In this document: piece after piece, positions 40,252 through 48,827 of the stretch
Layout of the letters: each line of letters opens with the position of its first letter
Position numbering within the stretch: the stretch's first letter is position 1
Program-made: the position numbers and the translations under genes
The notes under the pieces: model-generated
Seen by the model: the letters and a program-made list of their open reading frames with translations, nothing else
Told to the model about the DNA's origin: nothing
The model's database searches: none
NCBI RefSeq assembly: GCF_964026435.1
Contig: NZ_OZ032147.1
Coordinates: forward strand, 1,178,001-1,242,000
DNA length: 64,000 bases
DNA from: Rickettsia endosymbiont of Gonocerus acuteangulatus
Lineage (GTDB): Bacteria > Pseudomonadota > Alphaproteobacteria > Rickettsiales > Rickettsiaceae
Reading direction: 5' to 3'

Positions 40252-40625
40252 AAATCAGTAATGTTTTAGATATATGGCAGAAGATTATTATAAACTTTTG
40301 CTGTATACTAAAATATTTAATATAAGCACTCTCCTACACCTTTCTCAAGTTTTATCTTATAGTAATAACTTAATTAGACTTATTTAAGACTCTCTTTAAA
40401 CCTAATTATAATTTGTTTTTATTTTTATAATTGCGTTATTTTTTAGCAAAAATTAATAAGATTTTTGCAGCAATAGTTGTTCCTATTTCAAACTTTATAA
40501 AATTCATAAGCAGCATAAAAATTTAAAGTATGGGAACAAATTTTGTAATAGAACTTTTAGAGGTTCGACAATAGACAAAAAAAGAGAGTTTTTAAATTTT
40601 ATCTTCTCGAACCTAAGCTTGAAAG
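40252..40625. other. gene-free stretch with a possible structured RNA
   Basis: Mostly low-complexity AT. Near its end AGGTTCGA (40560-40567) can pair with TCGAACCT (40606-40613), enclosing about 40 bases. Nothing else supports a gene. The hairpin could be a small RNA or a decayed tRNA-like end; I do not assign it. Confidence 0.35.
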
Positions 40626-40658
40626 ACGGAAAAGTGCTTTACTCTCTGGCTTTTCCGT
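40626..40658 (-). terminator. probable terminator downstream of tRNA-Asp
   Basis: Inverted arms ACGGAAAAG (40626-40634) and CTTTTCCGT (40650-40658), followed on the minus strand by CTTTC. It lies 36 bases past the tRNA 3' end. The short T tract makes it only moderately convincing. Confidence 0.5.
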
Positions 40659-40693
40659 TTGATAAACTGCAAGAAATTTCTAGTTGTCGCATG

Positions 40694-40770
40694 TGGCGAG
40701 AGTGACGGGACTTGAACCCGCGACCTTCTGCGTGACAGGCAGACGCTCTAACCAACTGAGCTACACCCCC
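40694..40770 (-). tRNA. tRNA-Asp (GTC)
   Basis: Acceptor GGGGGTG pairs with CACTCTC using two G-U pairs. Anticodon loop CTGTCAC gives GTC. Discriminator G and encoded CCA (40694-40696). D arm AGCTC and T arm GGGTTCAAGTCCC are normal. Confidence 0.93.
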
Positions 40771-40860
40771 CTTTAAGGGATAACAAATTATATATAACAA
40801 TTCTTTCAATCGTGCAAGGATAAAATAGCTTATTTTCATTTTTTTGTAGCATGTGAAATA

Positions 40861-41385
40861 ATAAAAGTAATCCCCGCCGCAAGCAGCGGGGTATTTTAGA
40901 AGAAAGCTAGCTGATGATCCTCATGCAGTTTCTGATATTCCTTGCCTTGGTTTTTTACGTATTTTCCTATCATATTCTCATTTCCATGCTTACCTACCGT
41001 ACTCGTAAAATATCCATCAGTCCAAAATTCTCCACCCCATAATTGTTTCTTTACCTGTGGACACTGTCTAAATATTTGACGAGCTGTAACACTTTTAATT
41101 GTTGTTACTATTTTTGTTACGCTATAGGTTGGTACAGATTGTACCAAAAAATGGACATGATCTTCATCAACCCCTATTTCTAAAAATTTTATTTGATATC
41201 TCTTTTCTATCTCTAAACATATTTCTCGTAATACTTGATCAACTGATACGTCAAACACTGCTCGGCGATATTTTGCTGGAAATACCATGTGATACAGCAG
41301 TACCGTAACATTATGACTTTTATGTATATATTTGCTCATTCCGCCATATTACGCCGCAAGCGGCGGGGAATATACCCAAAAGAGA
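40861..41385 (-). mobile_element. IS200/IS605 element, copy 4
   Basis: 525 bp, ends as in the other copies, next to TTTAA. It separates tRNA-Asp from a decayed tRNA-Asp-like sequence. Confidence 0.94.
40896..41339 (-). CDS. tnpA: TnpA, Y1 HUH transposase of IS200
   Basis: 147 aa, same sequence as the 10817 copy, with HVHFL and the catalytic Tyr in IGKYVKNQ. Intact. Confidence 0.95.
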   Translation of the reverse strand: MSKYIHKSHNVTVLLYHMVFPAKYRRAVFDVSVDQVLREICLEIEKRYQIKFLEIGVDEDHVHFLVQSVPTYSVTKIVTTIKSVTARQIFRQCPQVKKQLWGGEFWTDGYFTSTVGKHGNENMIGKYVKNQGKEYQKLHEDHQLAFF

Positions 41386-41428
41386 TTTAAATAGCTTACA
41401 AAATACTAAAAGCCCTTAAAATAAGGCA

Positions 41429-41501
41429 GAGAGTGATGGGACTCGAACCCACGACTTTCTGCATGACAGGCAAACGCTCTAACCAACTGAGCTATATGCG
41501 T
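41429..41501 (-). pseudogene. tRNA-Asp-like pseudogene
   Basis: Closely matches tRNA-Asp through the D arm, anticodon arm (loop CTGTCAT, GTC) and T arm. However, the 5' acceptor strand ACGCATA cannot pair properly with CACTCTC, and no CCA follows. Probably a duplicated tRNA whose 5' end has been replaced, as happens at element integration sites or partial duplications. Confidence 0.7.
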
Positions 41502-41671
41502 CAGTATTATAATAAAATCTAAAACAATCATCAGCAATCTCTTTTTCCATCCTTAGTTGAACTCTTAAAAATTATTATACTTTTTTAAGATTTTCTTAAT
41601 AAGGGCAGCATATAAGCTGGTTTGCTCATATTAAGGAATCTTATTTTATAATCAATAATTAGGAGTATAAT

Positions 41672-42007
41672 ATGACAAAACCATCCGTTATTAAACTAGC
41701 TACCCCTTTTGAACGCTTAAAATTTCATAATCCTTTACCTGATATTGCACTTAGGCTAGCTATTATTATGCAAGCAATAATCGATTCAACTAATACTTCT
41801 CCAAAAAAAGAGGCTAAAAAAGCAGAAGACGCAGCTAAAAAATGGATTTTTGTAGATAATGAAGATTTTATTACCATATGTTTTGAAGCAGGTATAGAAC
41901 ACTCTTTAGTAAGAAAAATCACTAAAGGCTTAATTAGACTACAACAAAATAAATCAGTTACCTATGAAGGAGATTTATTTTGTAATAAAAGCTTGAAATT
42001 ACGCTAA
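41672..42007 (+). CDS. hypothetical protein (111 aa)
   Basis: I do not recognise a named family. Soluble, Lys-rich, mostly helical: LPDIALRLAIIMQAIIDST, then KKEAKKAEDAAKKWIFVDNEDFITICFEAG. A good ribosome binding site (TTAGGAG, seven bases before ATG) and a following hairpin support a real gene with its own transcript. Intact. Confidence 0.65.
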   Translation: MTKPSVIKLATPFERLKFHNPLPDIALRLAIIMQAIIDSTNTSPKKEAKKAEDAAKKWIFVDNEDFITICFEAGIEHSLVRKITKGLIRLQQNKSVTYEGDLFCNKSLKLR

Positions 42008-42018
42008 ATATAAATTAA

Positions 42019-42051
42019 GTGTATAGATGTTACTAGGTAACATCTATACAC
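42019..42051. terminator. perfect 15-bp hairpin between two genes
   Basis: GTGTATAGATGTTAC, loop TAG, GTAACATCTATACAC: a perfect stem 12 bases after the stop of the preceding gene. There is no run of T after it, so it may be an RNA-stabilising hairpin or an operator rather than an intrinsic terminator. Confidence 0.6.
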
Positions 42052-42103
42052 ACTATAACTAATATTTACGTTATAGTTCTAATTTTAAGCTATAAGGTTA
42101 TTT

Positions 42104-42682
42104 ATGATTATTTCAGTTTCAGGGCAACATATTTCTATTGGTAGTAATTTACAAGAATATTCAAAAGAAAGAGTGAACCAAGTTCTAACAAAATATTTTT
42201 CCGATATAATAAGTGCAGATATACATTATTCAAAAGAAGGAATGAATTTTAAATGTGATATTATAGCAAAATATGGTTCAGGTAAGCATAATATCGTTAA
42301 AAGTAATGAGAGCTGCAATGACATATATGTAGCATTTGACAAAGCTATGGCAAAACTTGAAAAGCAGCTTAGAAAATATAAATCAAAACTAAAAAATCAT
42401 CACACAGGTAAAGTAAAAATATCTGAAATCAATTCTGAGGGTACTAAATACATTATTAGCCCCCAAGATCAAGAAAATACTAATGATACAAATGATGCTA
42501 ATTATCCAATAATTATTGCTGAAAAACCTGTAGAAATACTAAAGCTATCAGTAAAAGATGCAGTAATGAAAATGGATTTAGAGAATTTACCGGCAGTAGT
42601 ATTCAAAAATATTAATAACAATCGTATAAATATAGTTTATTACCGTAAAGATGGTAATATTTCTTGGGTAGATTATAATTAA
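42104..42682 (+). CDS. hpf: ribosome hibernation promoting factor, long form
   Basis: 192 aa. The N-terminal RaiA/HPF domain (1-100) has VSGQHISIGSNLQEYSKER and AFDKAMAKLEKQLRKYKSKLK. An acidic linker follows, then the C-terminal dimerisation domain EKPVEILKLSVKDAVMKMD and INIVYYRKDGNISWVDYN. Long HPF alone dimerises idle 70S ribosomes to 100S. Its stop overlaps the start of the next gene by one base (TAATG), indicating coupling. Confidence 0.93.
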   Translation: MIISVSGQHISIGSNLQEYSKERVNQVLTKYFSDIISADIHYSKEGMNFKCDIIAKYGSGKHNIVKSNESCNDIYVAFDKAMAKLEKQLRKYKSKLKNHHTGKVKISEINSEGTKYIISPQDQENTNDTNDANYPIIIAEKPVEILKLSVKDAVMKMDLENLPAVVFKNINNNRINIVYYRKDGNISWVDYN

Positions 42683-43194
42683 TGATTCTTCCTTATAAAG
42701 GAATTAAACCTAACATTGATAAAACCGCTTATATTGCTCCAAGTAGTTCTATAATAGGTGATGTTAAGATCGGAAGTAATTCAAGCATTTGGTTTAACAC
42801 TGTTTTAAGAGGAGATGTTGAATCAATAAAGATAGGAGATAATACTAACGTACAAGACGGCAGCGTAATTCATACTTCAAGGTTTAATGGTCCTGTAGAA
42901 ATAGGCGATAACATAACTATTGGTCATTTATCGCTTATTCACGCTTGTATTATTTGTAATAATGCCTTTATTGGTATGAGTAGCACAATAATGGACTATG
43001 CTGTAATAGAAGAATATGCTTTTGTTGCTGCAGGAAGCCTTGTACCTCCTAAAAAAATAATTAAATCTAAAGAATTATGGATGGGTCGCCCTGCAAAATT
43101 CGTTAGATATTTAACAGATCAAGAGTTAGAAGAAATGCAAGATAATGTAAGGAATTACATAGAACTTGCTAATATTTATAGCTCTAATAAATAG
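42682..43194 (+). CDS. gamma-carbonic-anhydrase-like hexapeptide protein
   Basis: 170 aa left-handed beta-helix. Hexapeptide repeats run from YIAPSSSIIGDVKIGSNSS. The three histidines of gamma-class anhydrases are present in DGSVIHTS, IGHLSLIH and SLIHAC. It ends in the usual amphipathic helix (LTDQELEEMQDN). A zinc protein; activity as a carbonic anhydrase is unproven in many of these YrdA/PaaY-like members. Co-translated with hpf. Intact. Confidence 0.88.
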   Translation: MILPYKGIKPNIDKTAYIAPSSSIIGDVKIGSNSSIWFNTVLRGDVESIKIGDNTNVQDGSVIHTSRFNGPVEIGDNITIGHLSLIHACIICNNAFIGMSSTIMDYAVIEEYAFVAAGSLVPPKKIIKSKELWMGRPAKFVRYLTDQELEEMQDNVRNYIELANIYSSNK

Positions 43195-43308
43195 TGAATT
43201 GATTCATGCAGACACTTCAAAAGTTGAGAGTCAAATAAGCTATAAACCAAGTTAGGCGTATTATATTTTTAGTACTTTCTTAGTAATTGTTATACTTCGC
43301 ATAATAAT

Positions 43309-43482
43309 TTACTTTAGTTTTTCGATTTCTTTTTTGGTTAAACCTGTAAAATCTATTATTTCATCTAAAGGCTTATTTTTTACTAATATCTTTTTAGCTA
43401 GAGTAATTTTCTCGGTTTTTCTGCCTTTTTCTATGCCTTTCTCAATACCTTCTTGTAACCAGTGATGTGCTACGCTTCCCAT
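43309..43482 (-). pseudogene. duplicated C-terminal tail of an Rpn/PD-(D/E)XK protein
   Basis: 58 codons reading MGSVAHHWLQEGIEKGIEKG and ending LTKKEIEKLK-stop. It parallels the tail of the neighbouring pseudogene (MGSIAHHWLQEGIEKGIVQG). It was left by a tandem duplication or is the end of a second, otherwise deleted, paralogue. Confidence 0.7.
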
Positions 43483-43489
43483 AATTTTT

Positions 43490-44423
43490 TTATATTTTTA
43501 ATTTCTCAATCTCTTCTTTTTTTAACTTAGTATATTTTATAATTTTTTCTAAAGGCTCTTTATTAGCCATCATTTCTTTTGCTAAAATAATTTTCTCTGT
43601 TTTGCTACCTTTTTCTATGCCTTTCTCAATACCTTGTACTATACCTTTCTCAATACCTTCTTGTAACCAGTGATGTGCTATGCTTCCCATAATTTCCTCT
43701 TCTGTTTTAGGATTTAAGCTTGTTTTAAGCATATTTTCTAACTTTATTTTATCAGTTTGCTCTATTTTAGTCAAAGAGTAACTTAAAGCACTCTTTATAT
43801 ACTCAATGCCGCTACTAGAAGCAGCAATTGTTGCTAAACAACCAGATATCTCTTACCATTTATCAAATATATTAGGTTTGTGTATATATTTCATCAAAAT
43901 TTGTAATGGAGCAAGCCAAGGATTTTCTTTTAATTTTTCATCAGATATATCACGCAAATTTATAAGCTGATAATCATTACTCCAAGTAGATTTTACAAGT
44001 TCACTATTTTCAAACAAATCCCACAAATTTAAAGGAGTAGTATATTTTTTATGATCATTTGAATATATTAACGGATATATAAAAGGAAACTTTTTAGAAT
44101 TGGGATATGAAATTAAGTGTTTTTCAACAATATTTAACATATATTTGAACAAACGAAATGCCATATGAAAGTCCGAGCTACTTTGATGTTCGCACAAAAT
44201 ATATATAACAATCTCTATTATTAATTCTAGCAGAATATAAAACATCTGTAATAGATTCTTTAAGGTTTGGCTCTATGAAGCTATCATTTTCTAGCGTTAA
44301 AGTAGTAGGCGAGAATAAAGCTTTTATTTCAGCCGCCAAATATTCCTCAAAAAATTCTCTCGCAACTATTGGATTTGATAAAGCCTTTTGAAAAAACTTA
44401 TCATGCTTTATTTTTTCAGACAT
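43490..44423 (-). pseudogene. Rpn-family (PD-(D/E)XK) putative nuclease/transposase
   Basis: Starts MSEKIKHDKFFQKALSNPIV, the typical opening of this family. LKESITDVLYSARINN (with the active-site Asp) follows, then CEHQSSSDFHMAFRLFKYML, the E-x-Q/K strand. At least one shift lies near 44200 and an in-frame stop near 43850; the C-terminal helical tail carries GIEKG repeats. Rpn proteins promote RecA-independent recombination in E. coli. Broken here. Confidence 0.8.
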
Positions 44424-44550
44424 TAATATTATCTTGTAACTAATAAAAGAGTATTATATAAGATTTTCTATTATAAGTATATAAAAAGTTATAGCTTCTA
44501 ATTTAGATTTCGTGAAGATTGATAATTATATATATCTTGGGTAAAAAATT

Positions 44551-45372
44551 TTATCTAAAAAACTCTGGTTTAAACAGTTTGAAACTTTCCTGAGCTGACG
44601 TTGGTAATGGTGTTAAATTATATTGCGGATCAAAAGCATTTCCATAAATCTTTTCTGTCTTTTTAATTGAATTTGGAAATTTTAAAGATAATAATATAGA
44701 CTTTAAAATAGTAAAAATTGCTATGTAAGGATCAGTTTCAGGAGAAGATAAGCGATGCTCTAAACGTTTAGGAACAACATTTAGAGTTCGAATAGCTACA
44801 CTTCTGTTATTTCCTCCATAAGATACATGAGTCGGGGCCATAAAATCTTTATCAAGGCGTAAATAATCAATACTACCCGGCATAAAAGCAAGTAGAGTAT
44901 CTAGCATATAATGGCATAAACCTTGTGCTGCTAAAATTATATAATCGCCAGATTCCATATCAAAACTTATATGGAAATGCATACTATTCCCATAATCATT
45001 TAAAAAAGGTTTAGGAGAGAAATCCGTATGACCATTTAAATACTCAGCTATTTTTGTTAAAGTATTTTTAACTTTAAGTATCATTTTTGCATAATTTACT
45101 AAATCATGGGATGGAGGAAGATCTATTTCGAATTGATTATTACCCTTTTCTTTTTTTATTTTAGAAATTTTAAACTTCGTTAAATATTTTCTTGCAAGTA
45201 TTTCAAATTTAGATATATCAATATTAGGGCTTAAGTAAAACTCTATTTCTACCCCAATGATAGGTATTAAATTATAATCTTTATGAAATTGGAAAATGAT
45301 TTTTTCTAGCTGTTTCTTTTTTTGTAGGTTATTAGATAAGGTATTAATAAAATTATTATAGGATATTTGCAT
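44551..45372 (-). CDS. glutamine-synthetase-like protein (short)
   Basis: 273 aa, much shorter than a normal GlnA (about 450). GS core motifs are nevertheless in order: GVEIEFYLS (metal Glu pair), NQFEIDLPPSHD, GNSMHFHISF (the GxGMHxH motif), GGNNRSVAIR (NRSAAIR) and RLEHRLSSPETDPYIAI (R-x-E-x-R and DxNPYLA). It may be a gamma-glutamyl ligase acting on a different amine. Its start codon overlaps that of the divergent pgeF-like gene (CATG). No defect visible. Confidence 0.75.
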   Translation of the reverse strand: MQISYNNFINTLSNNLQKKKQLEKIIFQFHKDYNLIPIIGVEIEFYLSPNIDISKFEILARKYLTKFKISKIKKEKGNNQFEIDLPPSHDLVNYAKMILKVKNTLTKIAEYLNGHTDFSPKPFLNDYGNSMHFHISFDMESGDYIILAAQGLCHYMLDTLLAFMPGSIDYLRLDKDFMAPTHVSYGGNNRSVAIRTLNVVPKRLEHRLSSPETDPYIAIFTILKSILLSLKFPNSIKKTEKIYGNAFDPQYNLTPLPTSAQESFKLFKPEFFR

Positions 45373-46651
45373 GAAAGCACTAATAAACGGACTAGTATAT
45401 TATAAAATTTTTGACAGAACATTCAAGGATTCTAGTCATAGATATGTAAAAAAAAATAATTCTATAGATGAAATAGAAATAATAAGAAACAAAAAAGCCA
45501 TAACTGATTATTTTAAAGCAGAAGATATTCTAATTTTAAATCAAGTTCACGGTATAGATATTATTGATGCAGATAATAATTCTATTATCATACCTGAAAC
45601 TGATGGCAGTATTACTACTAGAAAAAATTTAGTTCTAGCAGTGCAAACTGCAGATTGTGTACCAGTGTTACTGGCAAGCGATGATGGTAAAATAATTGGA
45701 GCAGCACATGCAGGATGGAAAGGTGCTATAAACGGTATTATCCATAATATAGTTAATAAAATGATAGAAAAAGGTGCAAAAAATTTGGCTGCACTAATAG
45801 GTCCTGCTATAGCTCAAGGATCATATGAAGTTGATACAGAATATTATAAGGCTTTTTTAGATAAAGATATTAATAACAAACAATTCTTCATAAACTCAAA
45901 AAAAGAAAATCATTATATGTTTGATTTGCCAGGATTCGTAGAATTACAGCTTAAACAAGCAGGAGTTAAAAATATTAAAAAAATTGCGGAAGATACTTAT
46001 ACAAACCCAGCAAAATACCCTAGCAAAAGACGCTCTTATCACTTGCAAGAGCCTTATAATCAAAATATATTATCAACAATTATAATTAAAATTAGTATTA
46101 TGAACCAAGAAAAATCTTACTATCAAATAGTTTACGCTCCAAACGATATCTTTAAGAAGCAAGCAGAATATATAGAAGTTGTTGATGATAATATTCGTAC
46201 TATTGTAGACAAAATGCTTAATACTATGCAGATAGAAAGAGCGGTAGGGCTTGGTGCTAATATGGTTGGTATATTAAAGCGTATAGCGGTAGTTGATTTA
46301 CATGAGAATAACAAATCATCACCTATTATTTTTATCAATCCGGAAATAACTTATTTCTCAAACGACAAACAAACATTTATGGAAAGATCTTTATCATTTC
46401 CAGGAATAGAAGCACCTATTACCAGATCAAAAGCAATAAAAATAAATTACCTTGATTATCAAGGGAATAAACAAGAGCTAGAAGCACATGATTTTTTAGC
46501 AACAGTAATTCAGCATGAAGTAGATTATTTAAATGGCAAAGTTTTTTTAGATCATTTATCTAAACTAAAACGTGACACTTTGCTTAAAAAAATGCTGAAG
46601 CATATAAAAATGCACCCTCCTCATGTTCATGGAAGCGGCTGTAGGCATTAA
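45371..46651 (+). CDS. PgeF (YfiH) domain fused to a degenerate peptide deformylase
   Basis: 426 aa. Residues 1-235 are a multicopper-oxidase-like PgeF/YfiH domain with zinc ligands in NQVHGIDI, QTADCVPVLL and AHAGWKGA. These enzymes act on purine nucleosides or proofread peptidoglycan precursors. Residues about 245-426 are peptide deformylase-like (YAPNDIFKKQ, GLGANMVGILK, ERSLSFPG, IQHEVDYLNGKVFLDH), but the three active-site motifs are altered: GLAxPQ is GLGANM, EGCLS is ERSLS (no metal Cys), and HExxH is HEVDY (second His lost). The C-terminus has HPPHVHGSGCRH. No stop or frameshift separates the halves. AGGA at 45360 is a fair ribosome binding site. Confidence 0.88.
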   Translation: MKALINGLVYYKIFDRTFKDSSHRYVKKNNSIDEIEIIRNKKAITDYFKAEDILILNQVHGIDIIDADNNSIIIPETDGSITTRKNLVLAVQTADCVPVLLASDDGKIIGAAHAGWKGAINGIIHNIVNKMIEKGAKNLAALIGPAIAQGSYEVDTEYYKAFLDKDINNKQFFINSKKENHYMFDLPGFVELQLKQAGVKNIKKIAEDTYTNPAKYPSKRRSYHLQEPYNQNILSTIIIKISIMNQEKSYYQIVYAPNDIFKKQAEYIEVVDDNIRTIVDKMLNTMQIERAVGLGANMVGILKRIAVVDLHENNKSSPIIFINPEITYFSNDKQTFMERSLSFPGIEAPITRSKAIKINYLDYQGNKQELEAHDFLATVIQHEVDYLNGKVFLDHLSKLKRDTLLKKMLKHIKMHPPHVHGSGCRH

Positions 46652-46791
46652 GATTATTTAAACATTGACAATATACTATAGCTTTATTACTACATGGTTA
46701 ATAAACCTTAATAGTTTAATATGTTAGTTAATAGTCAACCAGTAGTAAGGATGCACGAAAATATTATAGCGTTAGATATTTATTCTAATTA
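46652..46791. other. short intergenic stretch before the nested IS cluster
   Basis: About 140 bp of AT-rich DNA with no gene. Contains GTTAATAGTCAACCAGTAG and no recognisable hairpin. It ends at the TA target of the truncated IS630. Confidence 0.4.
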
Positions 46792-47288
46792 TAGCTTAAT
46801 GCGATAAGGTAATGACTTATAGTATGAGTTGGATTATACTAAATGAAAAACTTATGGCAAAGGCATATTCATACGATTTAAGAATACGAGTAATAAAAAG
46901 TTTAACAGATGGTAAAACAATAAAAGAGACTTCAGAGATATACTCTATTAGTAGGAAGACTATAATAGAGTGGAAAAAATTAAAGAAACAAACTGGGGAT
47001 GTCAAAGCAAAAAGTGGTTATCATACAGGACATCGTAGAATAATAAGAGACATAGAGGGATTTAAAAAATTTATAGAATTAAATTTTGATAAAACCACCA
47101 TGGAGCTAGCTAATAACTGGAATCAAAAAGTATCTGCAAGTACGATATCAAGATTGCTTAATAAATTAGGTTATAGTTATAAAAAAAACTTTTCTTCATC
47201 CCAAAAGGGATATTGGTCTAAGGAATGAGTTTATATTGAAACTAAAAACTATAGATAAACAAGATTTAGTATTTATCGATGAGTCTGG
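46792..47288 (+). mobile_element. IS630 subfamily B, copy 2, left half
   Basis: Intact left end (TAGCTTAATGCGATAAGG) and the first transposase frame (MAKAYSYDLRIRVIKSL), including the A8 tract. Stops at FIDESG, where an IS30 right end begins. The right half is absent from the window. Confidence 0.9.
46854..47288 (+). pseudogene. IS630 transposase (subfamily B), 5' portion
   Basis: Helix-turn-helix part intact, shift at the A8 tract as in the 6519 copy, and the catalytic part cut after its first Asp (VFIDESG). Nonfunctional. Confidence 0.88.
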
Positions 47289-47396
47289 TGAAAATACTAT
47301 AAGTAAGTAGAACAAAACTTATTTAAAATAATAAGATTTTAAATAGGTAATGATGAACAGAAAATATAGACACTTATCTCGCGAAGAGAGATATGA
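47289..47396 (+). mobile_element. IS30 right-end fragment (108 bp)
   Basis: TGAAAATACTATAAG, then the transposase start MMNRKYRHLSREERY. The sequence matches the diverged IS30 at 30028. Cut by the IS701-like copy. Confidence 0.9.
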
Positions 47397-48506
47397 CAAA
47401 ACTTACGCTATGTTTGGTTCTAAATATCGTAAAGATGGAGAACGCAGCTGTTGTTGCATATAGTCATCTAAAAGCCCTAACTTTATTTGGTAAACCGTTT
47501 TACCGATTGTATTTGCAGTCCTTTTGAGAAATGCCCAAACTAAAAATGCACAACTAATATGATTACGTTGAATACGCTGTTTCCTGCATTGATAACGTTC
47601 TATCCCAGTAAGTTGCTTAATTTCTCTGTGCATGCTCTCAATTACCCATCGAAAGCCACACTCATCTTGTGCAGCTTTAGAAGATTTGTGAGTTTTGTTA
47701 TTGGTAACAACATACTCAACTCTGTTGGTAGAAACAGTAAATTTAAACAAATTAACATGCTTATTTTTAGCAAAGCCTTTTATATGAATCTCTACTCCAT
47801 GCCTGATCTCTTCATCTGAAAATGTCAACTCTTTTACAGCTTTATAAGGTTTAGAATCGTGTGTTTTACTAACGTTTCTATTGGCTTTAATAGGGGCATA
47901 ATAATATTTCCCCAGAGAGTCAACATGTTGCATAATTTTGTGTGTAGAATACCATGTGTCAAAAAGTACTGTTTGAAAAGGAATCTTCTTGCTATAAACA
48001 GCATTATTTAACATGTTTAATAGGTGTTCTAGTTTTGTTGCTCCATCATGATCAGGTGCAAAAATTCGATAATCTATTACCCAAAACTTATTAATATCAG
48101 GGTTATAATATACCAGACTCACTACTCCTATACCTTTAGTAACTCTACCTGTAGCTCCACTGTACTGCGATCTTGCAATTTCTATTTGCTTCGTATTCCT
48201 TTTATTTAAAACCGTATCATCAAATATTGTATATCCATTAGATGAAAAAATAACATCATTCTTGATGTGTTCCCATAACAAAGAAGGTGTATATTTTTCA
48301 TTCCTTAAAAATCTATTAATAACATCATGACTACATTTCTTTGCATGTTCAGCGTAGTAGGTTAAACTATAATTCTTTTGGCTAACTATTAAAAATTGAC
48401 AATAATCTGTCCTATTAATTGGTATTGCTTGCAACTTTATCCTCTTTGACATGTTTAATTATTTTTACAATAATTTATCACTTTTTTACTCATAACGTAA
48501 GTTTTG
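47397..48506 (-). mobile_element. IS701-like element, best intact copy (1110 bp)
   Basis: Inverted ends CAAAACTTACG(C/T)TATG at both sides. The left neighbour is IS30 sequence and the right neighbour IS630 sequence, with no shared target repeat. It serves as the reference for the other copies. Confidence 0.94.
47403..48452 (-). CDS. IS701-like DDE transposase, intact
   Basis: 349 aa. The catalytic triad is probably the Asp of YTIFDDTVLNK (about 80), the Asp of TVLFDTWYSTHK (about 170) and the Glu of FRWVIESMHREIKQ (about 270). This resembles the IS4-superfamily/IS701 arrangement, and the related MITE makes 4-bp duplications, as IS701 members do. I assign IS701-like rather than classical IS4. 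It starts MSKRIKLQAIPINRTDYCQF 54 bp from the right end. The only uninterrupted copy in the window. Confidence 0.88.
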   Translation of the reverse strand: MSKRIKLQAIPINRTDYCQFLIVSQKNYSLTYYAEHAKKCSHDVINRFLRNEKYTPSLLWEHIKNDVIFSSNGYTIFDDTVLNKRNTKQIEIARSQYSGATGRVTKGIGVVSLVYYNPDINKFWVIDYRIFAPDHDGATKLEHLLNMLNNAVYSKKIPFQTVLFDTWYSTHKIMQHVDSLGKYYYAPIKANRNVSKTHDSKPYKAVKELTFSDEEIRHGVEIHIKGFAKNKHVNLFKFTVSTNRVEYVVTNNKTHKSSKAAQDECGFRWVIESMHREIKQLTGIERYQCRKQRIQRNHISCAFLVWAFLKRTANTIGKTVYQIKLGLLDDYMQQQLRSPSLRYLEPNIA

Positions 48507-48702
48507 TATAGCATAAGTCATTAAGGTACTGACAGAGTGAGAGTATCATGTTATAGTAAGCAAATATTAACAAGCATGTAAAGAGATATGGCACGAGCAT
48601 ATGCAATAGAACTAAGACTAAGAGTTATAAAAGCTGTAGAAGCAGGGATACGAATAAGTAAGGTAAGTAAATTATTTAATGTAAGTCGTGATACTATATA
48701 TA

Positions 48703-48827
48703 CAAAACTTACGCTATGTTTGATATAATGCCCATGAATTAAGGGATATTATGAAGTGCTTCACTATAAAACATTGCTGTGTAATAAGAGTTTTTAGCAT
48801 ATTTGCTATAACATAGCGTAAGTTTTG
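48703..48827. mobile_element. 125-bp MITE, copy 9, inside IS630
   Basis: 4-bp duplication TATA; the empty site ACTATATATAAATGG is seen in intact IS630 copies. Confidence 0.94.

Noticed and set aside
40552-40620. Possible 6S-like or other small RNA beside tRNA-Asp
   Set aside because: Only one 8-bp pairing (AGGTTCGA/TCGAACCT) and no known small-RNA signature; kept as an unassigned hairpin.
40639-40839. 66-codon frame over tRNA-Asp
   Set aside because: It translates the tRNA gene itself and has no independent support.
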